Assembly: GCA_018806915.1 (NCBI GenBank)
Contig: JAGKQI010000094.1
Coordinates: 1,116,001-1,180,000, forward strand
DNA from: Phytophthora colocasiae
Taxonomy: Eukaryota > Oomycota > Peronosporomycetes > Peronosporales > Peronosporaceae
Reading direction: 5' to 3'
Length of the DNA: 64,000 bases
Under the pieces are notes generated by a model. The model was not told the origin of the DNA. It worked only from the letters and a program-made list of their open reading frames with translations, and did no database searches. The number at the start of each line of letters is the position of its first letter. Positions within the stretch are counted from its first letter, which is position 1. The translations under genes and the position numbers were made by a program. This document shows positions 42,608 through 55,438 of the stretch, piece by piece.

Positions 42608-44213
42608 ATCGGCCAGCCATACTAAAAGTGAGCGTGCAATGTTCCACCTCCTTGCATCTCAACCATGCCAAAGTACGCCTTCACGTCTCCAAAAAAGACC
42701 ATCAAATGGTTTGCCTTTCATCTCATTTAATGGAACGCCAAGAACATGCTCAACAAACGCATCGATATTGCGCATAAAGAGTCGGGCCGACGCAACGTCA
42801 TTGCGCATGCAAGCACTATGCATATTCGAGCGACCGGGTGGATCAGCCAACGCAGCGTCAAACAGCGGGTCGACCGACGTGATACCACAGTATTGTGCCA
42901 TCACGAACGATCCTGCAACGTCCGGGGTTAGCGTCACAAAAAGAGCTGGTTGCCCGAATCGCGCTTGATACGCGAATGCTCCACGTCGACATTGCGCTCG
43001 TTCGCCATCACTTCCCCACATCGCGCTGCCACTAATGTCGACAGTCTTCAAAAACGCGGCTGCACTGGAGTCTTGGGTACGCGTGGAGGTTTTGCGTCCC
43101 TGTCGGCGTAGCTCTTTTGTCAGCCAACGCATCTCGCAAAGCGTCTTCACTAATATTACTGTACGGCTCAAACATCATCGTATTTCGCTGGCACTTTAAA
43201 GCCACTTGTGTGTACATCCTGTGAAGCGATAGATAGTCGAAGCTTGCGAGCATGAAAAGCTCATCTTCAGCGAATCGTCTCGAGCTGAGATTCGCGTAAT
43301 ATCGAATACAGGTATTGAAAGCAACAGGCACGTGTCGTTGTTCACCCGGGTGCCCTCGTCCGTACGGGAACAAATGTGGGAACATACGCGCGAAAAGTGA
43401 TGCATCACGTTGTGCAAATTGGGTCGAATGTCTGACGAGAAATTGAGATTGTGATGTACTTTGGGACGCATGTTCATAACTCCCAGCCTAGCCCCACCGC
43501 ACCAAGGCTAAGCTGTAAACGCTCAAGGCAATTCTTTTTGCAAGCATCGGAAACTGGGTGTAACCTTGGTATTGAATCGACAGAATCCCAAATGTGATCA
43601 ACTTCACAACCTTGAGCACGCTGTCGCGTATTCTCCATTTGCTGTCTTGAAGCGGTTCTATTTGCACGTCCTCGTTCTCGATTGCGACGCAATCTTTCTT
43701 CTCTGTCTAACTCATGCAGAAATTTGCCATACTCGTTGCCATCACGGTCTTCTTGAGTCTCAAATAAATGCAGGTCACGACGGTAAATCGCGGCTTTGCT
43801 GCCGCGACGCTGCCTCGACATGGCATTTCTAATTTCACGGCTGCCGCCAACTCCAGACGAAGCGTATGGCCGCATCGGAGGGGCCACGATGCTGGGCGGT
43901 GATCGAGTAAGAGACGCCGAATAACGTGCTGAGAGCTAAGGGCAGTGCTGCACCCGGGACACTGTACCAGTTTTTGTTCACCGCGTGCTTTATGACCACG
44001 ATGGTGCTTGTTGGGATCTTCGTAAGCCTCGGACGGAATAAAGAGCTCCTGTAGATCGGCGTACGACTGTCCGCAGAAGACACACGACGAATCCGCTACA
44101 CGGATAGGCATCGACGTCGACACAATACTATCCGTGAACGCCTCAATATCACGGTAATATTGGTTTCCATAAGCATTCAACGCTCGATCAAACGCATCCG
44201 TATTGGGCGGTGC
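42608..44213 (-). repeat. Unit B1
   Basis: 1,606 bp. Six-A run near 42690 and an enlarged T-run near 43112 break the frame. Confidence 0.93.
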
Positions 44214-45819
44214 ATCGGCCAGCCATACTAAAAGTGAGCGTGCAATGTTCCACCTCCTTGCATCTCAACCATGCCAAAGTACGCCTTCACGTCTCCAAAA
44301 AGACCATCAAATGGTTTGCCTTTCATCTCATTTAATGGAACGCCAAGAACATGCTCAACAAACGCATCGATATTGCGCATAAAGAGTCGGGCCGACGCAA
44401 CGTCATTGCGCATGCAAGCACTATGCATATTCGAGCGACCGGGTGGATCCAGCCAACGCAGCGTCAAACAGCGGGTCGACCGACGTGATACCACAGTATT
44501 GTGCCATCACGAACGATCCTGCAACGTCCGGGGTTAGCGTCACAAAAGAGCTGGTTGCCCGAATCGCGCTTGATACGCGAATGCTCCACGTCGACATTGC
44601 GCTCGTTCGCCATCACTTCCCACATCGCGCTGCCACTAATGTCGACAGTCTTCAAAAACGCGGCTGCACTGGAGTCTTGGGTACGCGTGGAGGTTTTGCG
44701 TCCCCTGTCGGCGTAGCTCTTTGTCAGCCAACGCATCTCGCATAAGCGTCTTCACTAATATTACTGTACGGCTCAAACATCATCGTATTTCGCTGGCACT
44801 TTAAAGCCACTTGTGTGTACATCCTGTGAAGCGATAGATAGTCGAAGCTTGCGAGCATGAAAAGCTCATCTTCAGCGAATCGTCTCGAGCTGAGATTCGC
44901 GTAATATCGAATACAGGTATTGAAAGCAACAGGCACGTGTCGTTGTTCACCCGGGTGCCCTCGTCCGTACGGGAACAAATGTGGGAACATACGCGCGAAA
45001 AGTGATGCATCACGTTGTGCAAATTGGGTCGAATGTCTGACGAGAAATTGAGATTGTGATGTACTTTGGGACGCATGTTCATAACTCCCAGCCTAGCCCC
45101 ACCGCACCAAGGCTAAGCTGTAAACGCTCAAGGCAATTCTTTTTGCAAGCATCGGAAACTGGGTGTAACCTTGGTATTGAATCGACAGAATCCCAAATGT
45201 GATCAACTTCACAACCTTGAGCACGCTGTCGCGTATTCTCCATTTGCTGTCTTGAAGCGGTTCTATTTGCACGTCCTCGTTCTCGATTGCGACGCAATCT
45301 TTCTTCTCTGTCTAACTCATGCAGAAATTTGCCATACTCGTTGCCATCACGGTCTTCTTGAGTCTCAAATAAATGCAGGTCACGACGGTAAATCGCGGCT
45401 TTTGCTGCCGCGACGCTGCCTCGACATGGCATTTCTAATTTCACGGCTGCCGCCAACTCCAGACGAAGCGTATGGCCGCATCGGAGGGGCCACGATGCTG
45501 GGCGGTGATCGAGTAAGAGACGCCGAATAACGTGCTGAGAGCTAAGGGCAGTGCTGCACCCGGGACACTGTACCAGTTTTTGTTCACCGCGTGCTTTATG
45601 ACCACGATGGTGCTTGTTGGGATCTTCGTAAGCCTCGGACGGAATAAAGAGCTCCTGTAGATCGGCGTACGACTGTCCGCAGAAGACACACGACGAATCC
45701 GCTACACGGATAGGCATCGACGTCGACACAATACTATCCGTGAACGCCTCAATATCACGGTAATATTGGTTTCCATAAGCATTCAACGCTCGATCAAACG
45801 CATCCGTATTGGGCGGTGC
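44214..45819 (-). repeat. Unit B2
   Basis: 1,606 bp. Extra C near 44450, C-run shortened near 44618, extra base near 44751 (GCATAAGCG). Confidence 0.93.
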
Positions 45820-45897
45820 ATCGGCCAGCCATACTAAAAAGTGAGCGTGCAATGTTCCACCTCCTTGCATCTCAACCATGCCAAAGTACGCCTTCAC
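45079..45897 (-). pseudogene. Chimeric HUH-core-N-terminal fragment
   Basis: 272 codons: HUH motif near the start, full core, then the arginine-rich stretch to a stop (GLGWEL). It shows that the B/core join keeps one frame open for about 75 codons past the join. Confidence 0.55.
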
Positions 45898-47422
45898 GTC
45901 TCCAAAAGACCATCAAATGGTTTGCCTTTCATCTCATTTAATGGAACGCCAAGAACATGCTCAACAAACGCATCGATATTGCGCATAAAGAGTCGGGCCG
46001 ACGCAACGTCATTGCGCATGCAAGCACTATGCATATTCGAGCGACCGGGTGGATCAGCCAACGCAGCGTCAAACAGCGGGTCGACCGACGTGATACCACA
46101 GTATTGTGCCATCACGAACGATCCTGCAACGTCCGGGGTTAGCGTCACAAAAAGAGCTGGTTGCCCGAATCGCGCTTGATACGCGAATGCTCCACGTCGA
46201 CATTGCGCTCGTTCGCCATCACTTCCCCACATCGCGCTGCCACTAATGTCGACAGTCTTCAAAAACGCGGCTGCACTGGAGTCTTGGGTACGCGTGGAGG
46301 TTTTGCGTCCCTGTCGGCGTAGCTCTTTGTCAGCCAACGCATCTCGCAAAGCGTCTTCACTAATATTACTGTACGGCTCAAACATCATCGTATTTCGCTG
46401 GCACTTTAAAGCCACTTGTGTACATCCTGTGAAGCGATAGATAGTCGAAGCTTGCGAGCATGAAAGCTCATCTTCAGCGAATCGTCTCGAGCTGAGATTC
46501 GCGTAATATCGAATACAGGTATTGAAAGCAACAGGCACGTGTCGTTGTTCACCCGGGTGCCCTCGTCCGTACGGGAACAAATGTGGGAACATACGCGCGA
46601 AAAGTGATGCATCACGTTGTGCAAATTGGGTCGAATGTCTGACGAGAAATTGAGATTGTGATGTACTTTGGGACGCATGTTCATAACTCCCAGCCTAGCC
46701 CCACCGCACCAAGGCTAAGCTGTAAACGCTCAAGGCAATTCTTTTTGCAAGCATCGGAAACTGGGTGTAACCTTGGTATTGAATCGACAGAATCCCAAAT
46801 GTGATCAACTTCACAATCTTGAGCACGCTGTCGCGTATTCTCCATTTGCTGTCTTGAAGCGGTTCTATTTGCACGTCCTCGTTCTCGATTGCGACGCAAT
46901 CTTTCTTCTCTGTCTAACTCATGCAGAAATTTGCCATACTCGTTGCCATCACGGTCTTCTTGAGTCTCAAATAAATGCAGGTCACGACGGTAAATCGCGG
47001 CTTTTGCTGCCGCGACGCTGCCCTCGACATGGCATTTCTAATTTCACGGCTGCCGCCAACTCCAGACGAAGCGTATGGCCGCATCGGAGGGGCCACGATG
47101 CTGGGCGGTGATCGAGTAAGAGACGCCGAATAACGTGCTGAGAGCTAAGGGCAGTGCTGCACCCGGGACACTGTACCAGTTTTTGTTCACCGCGTGCTTT
47201 ATGACCACGATGGTGCTTGTTGGGATCTTCGTAAGCCTCGGACGGAATAAAGAGCTCCTGTAGATCGGCGTACGACTGTCCGCAGAAGACACACGACGAA
47301 TCCGCTACACGGATAGGCATCGACGTCGACACAATACTATCCGTGAACGCCTCAATATCACGGTAATATTGGTTTCCATAAGCATTCAACGCTCGATCAA
47401 ACGCATCCGTATTGGGCGGTGC
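45820..47422 (-). repeat. Unit B3
   Basis: 1,603 bp. Two-base loss in CTTGTGTACATCC near 46417; CACAATCTTG variant shared with B4; extra C in the core near 47031. Confidence 0.93.
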
Positions 47423-49024
47423 ATCGGCCAGCCATACTAAAAGTGAGCGTGCAATGTTCCACCTCCTTGCATCTCAACCATGCCAAAGTACGCCTTCACG
47501 TCTCCAAAAGACCATCAAATGGTTTGCCTTTCATCTCATTTAATGGAACGCCAAGAACATGCTCAACAAACGCATCGATATTGCGCATAAAGAGTCGGGC
47601 CGACGCAACGTCATTGCGCATGCAAGCACTATGCATATTCGAGCGACCGGGTGGATCAGCCAACGCAGCGTCAAACAGCGGGTCGACCGACGTGATACCA
47701 CAGTATTGTGCCATCACGAACGATCCTGCAACGTCCGGGGTTAGCGTCACAAAAAGAGCTGGTTGCCCGAATCGCGCTTGATACGCGAATGCTCCACGTC
47801 GACATTGCGCTCGTTCGCCATCACTTCCCCACATCGCGCTGCCACTAATGTCGACAGTCTTCAAAAACGCGGCTGCACTGGAGTCTTGGGTACGCGTGGA
47901 GGTTTGCGTCCCTGTCGGCGTAGCTCTTTGTCAGCCAACGCATCTCGCAAAGCGTCTTCACTAATATTACTGTACGGCTCAAACATCATCGTATTTCGCT
48001 GGCACTTTAAAGCCACTTGTGTGTACATCCTGTGAAGCGATAGATAGTCGAAGCTTGCGAGCATGAAAAGCTCATCTTCAGCGAATCGTCTCGAGCTGAG
48101 ATTCGCGTAATATCGAATACAGGTATTGAAAGCAACAGGCACGTGTCGTTGTTCACCGGGTGCCCTCGTCCGTACGGGAACAAATGTGGGAACATACGCG
48201 CGAAAAGTGATGCATCACGTTGTGCAAATTGGGTCGAATCGTCTGACGAGAAATTGAGATTGTGATGTACTTTGGGACGCATGTTCATAACTCCCAGCCT
48301 AGCCCCACCGCACCAAGGCTAAGCTGTAAACGCTCAAGGCAATTCTTTTTGCAAGCATCGGAAACTGGGTATAACCTTGGTATTGAATCGACAGAATCCC
48401 AAATGTGATCAACTTCACAATCTTGAGCACGCTGTCGCGTATTCTCCATTTGCTGTCTTGAAGCGGTTCTATTTGCACGTCCTCGTTCTCGATTGCGACG
48501 CAATCTTTCTTCTCTGTCTAACTCATGCAGAAATTTGCCATACTCGTTGCCATCACGGTCTTCTTGAGTCTCAAATAAATGCAGGTCACGACGGTAAATC
48601 GCGGCTTTTGCTGGCGCGACGCTGCCTCGACATGGCATTTCTAATTTCACGGCTGCCGCCAACTCAGACGAAGCGTATGGCCGCATCGGAGGGGCCACGA
48701 TGCTGAGCGGTGATCGAGTAAGAGACGCCGAATAACGTGCTGAGAGCTAAGGGCAGTGCTGCACCCGGGACACTGTACCAGTTTTTGTTCACCGCGTGCT
48801 TTATGACCACGATGGTGCTTGTTGGGATCTTCGTAAGCCTCGGACGGAATAAAGAGCTCCTGTAGATCGGCGTACGACTGTCCGCAGAAGACACACGACG
48901 AATCCGCTACACGGATAGGCATCGACGTCGACACAATACTATCCGTGAACGCCTCAATATCACGGTAATATTGGTTTCCATAAGCATTCAACGCTCGATC
49001 AAACGCATCCGTATTGGGCGGTGC
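47423..49024 (-). repeat. Unit B4
   Basis: 1,602 bp. Last unit with GCGTGGAGG (near 47896); later B units have GCGTCGAGG. Its core has CTGGCGCGAC and GCTGAGCGG, also found in B6. Confidence 0.93.
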
Positions 49025-50629
49025 ATCGGCCAGCCATACTAAAAAGTGAGCGTGCAATGTTCCACCTCCTTGCATCTCAACCATGCCAAAGTACGCCTTC
49101 ACGTCTCCAAAAAGACCATCAAATGGTTTGCCTTTCATCTCATTTAATGGAACGCCAAGAACATGCTCAACAAACGCATCGATATTGCGCATAAAGAGTC
49201 GGGCCGACGCAACGTCATTGCGCATGCAAGCACTATGCATATTCGAGCGACCGGGTGGATCAGCCAACGCAGCGTCAAACAGCGGGTCGACCGACGTGAT
49301 ACCACAGTATTGTGCCATCACGAACGATCCTGCAACGTCCGGGGTTAGCGTCACAAAAGAGCTGGTTGCCCGAATCGCGCTTGATACGCGAATGCTCCAC
49401 GTCGACATTGCGCTCGTTCGCCATCACTTCCCCACATCGCGCTGCCACTAATGTCGACAGTCTTCAAAAACGCGGCTGCACTGGAGTCTTGGGTACGCGT
49501 CGAGGTTTTGCGTCCCCTGTCGGCGTAGCTCTTTGTCAGCCAACGCATCTCGCAAAGCGTCTTCACTAATATTACTGTACGGCTCAAACATCATCGTATT
49601 TCGCTGGCACTTTAAAGCCACTTGTGTGTACATCCTGTGAAGCGATAGATAGTCGAAGCTTGCGAGCATGAAAGCTCATCTTCAGCGAATCGTCTCGAGC
49701 TGAGATTCGCGTAATATCGAATACAGGTATTGAAAGCAACAGGCACGTGTCGTTGTTCACCCGGGTGCCCTCGTCCGTACGGGAACAAATGTAGGAACAT
49801 ACGCGCGAAAAGTGATGCATCACGTTGTGCAAATTGGGTCGAATGTCTGACGAGAAATTGAGATTGTGATGTACTTTGGGACGCATGTTCATAACTCCCA
49901 GCCTAGCCCCACCGCACCAAGGCTAAGCTGTAAACGCTCAAAGGCAATTCTTTTTGCAAGCATCGGAAACTGGGTGTAACCTTGGTATTGAATCGACAGA
50001 ATCCCAAATGTGATCAACTTCACAACCTTGAGCACGCTGTCGCGTATTCTCCATTTGCTGTCTTGAAGCGGTTCTATTTGCACGTCCTCGTTCTCGATTG
50101 CGACGCAATCTTTCTTCTCTGTCTAACTCATGCAGAAATTTGCCATACTCGTTGCCATCACGGTCTTCTTGAGTCTCAAATAAATGCAGGTCACGACGGT
50201 AAATCGCGGCTTTTGCTGCCGCGACGCTGCCTCGACATGGCATTTCTAATTTCACGGCTGCCGCCAACTCAGACGAAGCGTATGGCCGCATCGGAGGGGC
50301 CACGATGCTGGGCGGTGATCGAGTAAGAGACGCCGAATAACGTGCTGAGAGCTAAGGGCAGTGCTGCACCCGGGACACTGTACCAGTTTTTGTTCACCGC
50401 GTGCTTTATGACCACGATGGTGCTTGTTGGGATCTTCGTAAGCCTCGGACGGAATAAAGAGCTCCTGTAGATCGGCGTACGACTGTCCGCAGAAGACACA
50501 CGACGAATCCGCTACACGGATAGGCATCGACGTCGACACAATACTATCCGTGAACGCCTCAATATCACGGTAATATTGGTTTCCATAAGCATTCAACGCT
50601 CGATCAAACGCATCCGTATTGGGCGGTGC
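49025..50629 (-). repeat. Unit B5
   Basis: 1,605 bp. First unit with GCGTCGAGG. AATGTAGGAAC near 49789 and an A-run expansion near 49939 are private or rare. Confidence 0.93.
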
Positions 50630-52232
50630 ATCGGCCAGCCATACTAAAAAGTGAGCGTGCAATGTTCCACCTCCTTGCATCTCAACCATGCCAAAGTACG
50701 CCTTCACGTCTCCAAAGACCATCAAATGGTTTGCCTTTCATCTCATTTAATGGAACGCCAAGAACATGCTCAACAAACGCATCGATATTGCGCATAAAGA
50801 GTCAGGCCGACGCAACGTCATTGCGCATGCAAGCACTATGCATATTCGAGCGACCGGGTGGATCAGCCAACGCAGCGTCAAACAGCGGGTCGACCGACGT
50901 GATACCACAGTATTGTGCCATCACGAACGATCCTGCAACGTCCGGGGTTAGCGTCACAAAAAGAGCTGGTTGCCCGAATCGCGCTTGATACGCGAATGCT
51001 CCACGTCGACATTGCGCTCGTTCGCCATCACTTCCCCACATCGCGCTGCCACTAATGTCGACAGTCTTCAAAAACGCGGCTGCACTGGAGTCTTGGGTAC
51101 GCGTCGAGGTTTTGCGTCCCTGTCGGCGTAGCTCTTTGTCAGCCAACGCATCTCGCAAAGCGTCTTCACTAATATTACTGTACGGCTCAAACATCATCGT
51201 ATTTCGCTGGCACTTTAAAGCCACTTGTGTGTACATCCTGTGAAGCGATAGATAGTCGAAGCTTGCGAGCATGAAAAGCTCATCTTCAGCGAATCGTCTC
51301 GAGCTGAGATTCGCGTAATATCGAATACAGGTATTGAAAGCAACAGGCACGTGTCGTTGTTCACCCGGGTGCCCTCGTCCGTACGGGAACAAATGTGGGA
51401 ACATACGCGCGAAAAGTGATGCATCACGTTGTGCAAATTGGGTCGAATGTCTGACGAGAAATTGAGATTGTGATGTACTTTGGGACGCATGTTCATAACT
51501 CCCAGCCTAGCCCCACCGCACCAAGGCTAAGCTGTAAACGCTCAAGGCAATTCTTTTTGCAAGCATCGGAAACTGGGTGTAACCTTGGTATTGAATCGAC
51601 AGAATCCCAAATGTGATCAACTTCACAACCTTGAGCACGCTGTCGCGTATTCTCCATTTGCTGTCTTGAAGCGGTTCTATTTGCACGTCCTCGTTCTCGA
51701 TTGCGACGCAATCTTTCTTCTCTGTCTAACTCATGCAGAAATTTGCCATACTCGTTGCCATCACGGTCTTCTTGAGTCTCAAATAAATGCAGGTCACGAC
51801 GGTAAATCGCGGCTTTTGCTGGCGCGACGCTGCCTCGACATGGCATTTCTAATTTCACGGCTGCCGCCAACTCAGACGAAGCGTATGGCCGCATCGGAGG
51901 GGGCCACGATGCTGAGCGGTGATCGAGTAAGAGACGCCGAATAACGTGCTGAGAGCTAAGGGCAGTGCTGCACACGGGACACTGTACCAGTTTTGTTCAC
52001 CGCGTGCTTTATGACCACGATGGTGCTTGTTGGGATCTTCGTAAGCCTCGGACGGAATAAAGAGCTCCTGTAGATCGGCGTACGACTGTCCGCAGAAGAC
52101 ACACGACGAATCCGCTACACGGATAGGCATCGACGTCGACACAATACTATCCGTGAACGCCTCAATATCACGGTAATATTGGTTTCCATAAGCATTCAAC
52201 GCTCGATCAAACGCATCCGTATTGGGCGGTGC
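50630..52232 (-). repeat. Unit B6
   Basis: 1,603 bp. Core variants CTGGCGCGAC and GCTGAGCGG as in B4; private CACACGGGAC near 51970. Confidence 0.93.
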
Positions 52233-53836
52233 ATCGGCCAGCCATACTAAAAGTGAGCGTGCAATGTTCCACCTCCTTGCATCTCAACCATGCCAAAGTA
52301 CGCCTTCACGTCTCCAAAGACCATCAAATGGTTTGCCTTTCATCTCATTTAATGGAACGCCAAGAACATGCTCAACAAACGCATCGATATTGCGCATAAA
52401 GAGTCGGGCCGACGCAACGTCATTGCGCATGCAAGCACTCTGCATATTCGAGCGACCGGGTGGATCAGCCAACGCAGCGTCAAACAGCGGGTCGACCGAC
52501 GTGATACCACAGTATTGTGCCATCACGAACGATCCTGCAACGTCCGGGGTTAGCGTCACAAAGAGCTGGTTGCCCGAATCGCGCTTGATACGCGAATGCT
52601 CCACGTCGACATTGCGCTCGTTCGCCATCACTTCCCCACATCGCGCTGCCACTAATGTCGACAGTCTTCAAAAACGCGGCTGCACTGGAGTCTTGGGTAC
52701 GCGTCGAGGTTTTGCGTCCTGTCGGCGTAGCTCTTTGTCAGCCAACGCATCTCGCAAAGCGTCTTCACTAATATTACTGTACGGCTCAAACATCATCGTA
52801 TTTCGCTGGCACTTTAAAGCCACTTGTGTACATCCTGTGAAGCGATAGATAGTCGAAGCTTATGCGAGCATGAAAGCTCATCTTCAGCGAATCGTCTCGA
52901 GCTGAGATTCGCGTAATATCGAATACAGGTATTGAAAGCAACAGGCACGTGTCGTTGTTCACCCGGGTGCCCTCGTCCGTACGGGAACAAATGTGGGAAC
53001 ATACGCGCGAAAAGTGATGCATCACGTTGTGCAAATTGGGTCGAATGTCTGACGAGAAATTGAGATTGTGATGTACTTTGGGACGCATGTTCATAACTCC
53101 CAGCCTAGCCCCACCGCACCAAGGCTAAAGCTAGTTTTGTAAACGCTCAGGCAATTTTTTGCAAGCATCGGAAACTGGGTGTAACCTTGGTATTGAATCG
53201 ACAGAATCCCAAATGTGATCAACTTCACAACCATGAGCACGCTGTCGCGTATTCTCCATTTGCTGTCTTGAAGCGGTTCTATTTGCATCGTCCTCGTTCT
53301 CGATTGCGACGCAATCTTTCTTCTCTGTCTAACTCATGCAGAAATTTGCCATACTCGTTGCCATCACGGTCTTCTTGAGTCTCAAATAAATGCAGGTCAC
53401 GACGGTAAATCGCGGCTTTTGCTGCCGCGACGCTGCCTCGACATGGCATTTCTAATTTCACGGCTGCCGCCAACTCAGACGAAGCGTATGGCCGCATCGG
53501 AGGGGGCCACGATGCTGAGCGGTGATCGAGTAAGAGACGCCGAATAACGTGCTGAGAGCTAAGGGCAGTGCTGCACCCGGGACACTGTACTAGTTTTTGT
53601 TCACCGCGTGCTTTATGACCACGATGGTGCTTGTTGGGATCGTCGTAAGCCTCGGACGGAATAAAGAGCTCCTGTAGATCGGCGTACGACTGTCCGCAGA
53701 AGACACACGACGAATCCGCTACACGGATAGGCATCGACGTCGACACAATACTATCCGTGAACGCCTCAATATCACGGTAATATTGGTTTCCATAAGCATT
53801 CAACGCTCGATCAAACGCATCCGTATTGGGCGGTGC
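52233..53836 (-). repeat. Unit B7
   Basis: 1,604 bp. Private CACTCTGCAT near 52438, an insertion near 52861 and one near 53125-53140. Its core has the Glu-to-Asp change (GGATCGTCGTAAG near 53640) shared only with B8. Confidence 0.93.
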
Positions 53837-54598
53837 ATCGGCCAGCCATACTAAAAAGTGAGCGTGCAATGTTCCACCTCCTTGCATCTCAACCATGCCA
53901 AAGTACGCCTTCACGTCTCCAAAAAGACCATCAAATGGTTTGCCTTTCATCTCATTTAATGGAACGCCAAGAACATGCTCAACAAACGCATCGATATTGC
54001 GCATAAAGAGTCGGGCCGACGCAACGTCATTGCGCATGCAAGCACTATGCATATTCGAGCGACCGGGTGGATCAGCCAACGCAGCGTCAAACAGCGGGTC
54101 GACCGACGTGATACCACAGTATTGTGCCATCACGAACGATCCTGCAACGTCCGGGTTAGCGTCACAAAGAGCTGGTTGCCCGAATCGCGCTTGATACGCG
54201 AATGCTCCACGTCGACATTGCGCTCGTTCGCCATCACTTCCCCACATCGCGCTGCCACTAATGTCGACAGTCTTCAAAAACGCGGCTGCACTGGAGTCTT
54301 GGGTACGCGTCGAGGTTTTGCGTCCCTGTCGGCGTAGCTCTTTGTCAGCCAACGCATCTCGCAAAGCGTCTTCACTAATATTACTGTACGGCTCAAACAT
54401 CATCGTATTTCGCTGGCACTTTAAAGCCACTTGTGTGTACATCCTGTGAAGCGATAGATAGTCGAAGCTTGCGAGCATGAAAAGCTCATCTTCAGCGAAT
54501 CGTCTCGAGCTGAGATTCGCGTAATATCGAATACAGGTATTGAAAGCAACAGGCACGTGTCGTTGTTCACCCGGGTGCCCTCGTCCGTACGGGAACAA
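53279..54598 (-). pseudogene. Rep N-terminal half with chimeric tail (B8 into B7)
   Basis: 439 codons from the FPYGRG region through the HUH motif and the core. It then crosses the B/core join in frame into the arginine-rich N-terminal segment of the next unit (KFLHEL continuing as DREERLRRNRERG). The tail order does not exist in a normal Rep. Confidence 0.65.
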
Positions 54599-55438
54599 AT
54601 GTGGAACATACGCGCGAAAAGTGATGCATCACGTTGTGCAAATTGGGTCGAATGTCTGACGAGAAATTGAGATTGTGATGTACTTTGGGACGCATGTTCA
54701 TAACTCCCAGCCTAGCCCCACCGCACCAAGGCTAAGCTGTAAACGCTCAAGGCAATTCTTTTTGCAAGCATCGGAAACTGGGTGTAACCTTGGTATTGAA
54801 TCGACAGAATCCCAAATGTGATCAACTTCACAACCTTGAGCACGCTGTCGCGTATTCTCCATTTGCTGTCTTGAAGCGGTTCTATTTGCACGTCCTCGTT
54901 CTCGATTGCGACGCAATCTTTCTTCTCTGTCTAACTCATGCAGAAATTTGCCATACTCGTTGCCATCACGGTCTTCTTGAGTCTCAAATAAATGCAGGTC
55001 ACGACGGTAAATCGCGGCTTTTGCTGCCGCGACGCTGCCTCGACATGGCATTTCTAATTTCACGGCTGCCGCCAACTCAGACGAAGCGTATGGCCGCATC
55101 GGAGGGGGCCACGATGCTGAGCGGTGATCGAGTAAGAGACGCCGAATAACGTGCTGAGAGCTAAGGGCAGTGCTGCACCCGGGACACTGTACTAGTTTTT
55201 GTTCACCGCGTGCTTTATGACCACGATGGTGCTTGTTGGGATCGTCGTAAGCCTCGGACGGAATAAAGAGCTCCTGTAGATCGGCGTACGACTGTCCGCA
55301 GAAGACACACGACGAATCCGCTACACGGATAGGCATCGACGTCGACACAATACTATCCGTGAACGCCTCAATATCACGGTAATATTGGTTTCCATAAGCA
55401 TTCAACGCTCGATCAAACGCATCCGTATTGGGCGGTGC
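53837..55438 (-). repeat. Unit B8
   Basis: 1,602 bp. Shares GGATCGTCGTAAG and GTACTAGTTT core variants with B7; AATGTGGAACAT near 54600, also in B9. Its core is followed by an A unit. Confidence 0.93.

Larger units (their letters stand above)
42608..55438 (-). repeat. Tandem block B x8 (about 1,604-bp Helitron Rep unit)
   Basis: Eight units, each a ~1,103-bp B segment plus the core. Unit starts: 42608, 44214, 45820, 47423, 49025, 50630, 52233, 53837. The B-to-core joins all read CTGTCT/AACTCATGCAG. The B segment encodes the Rep N-terminal arginine-rich stretch, the LFPYGRG region and the HUH motif. The boundary 42607/42608 is the native A-core-B order. Confidence 0.97.
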
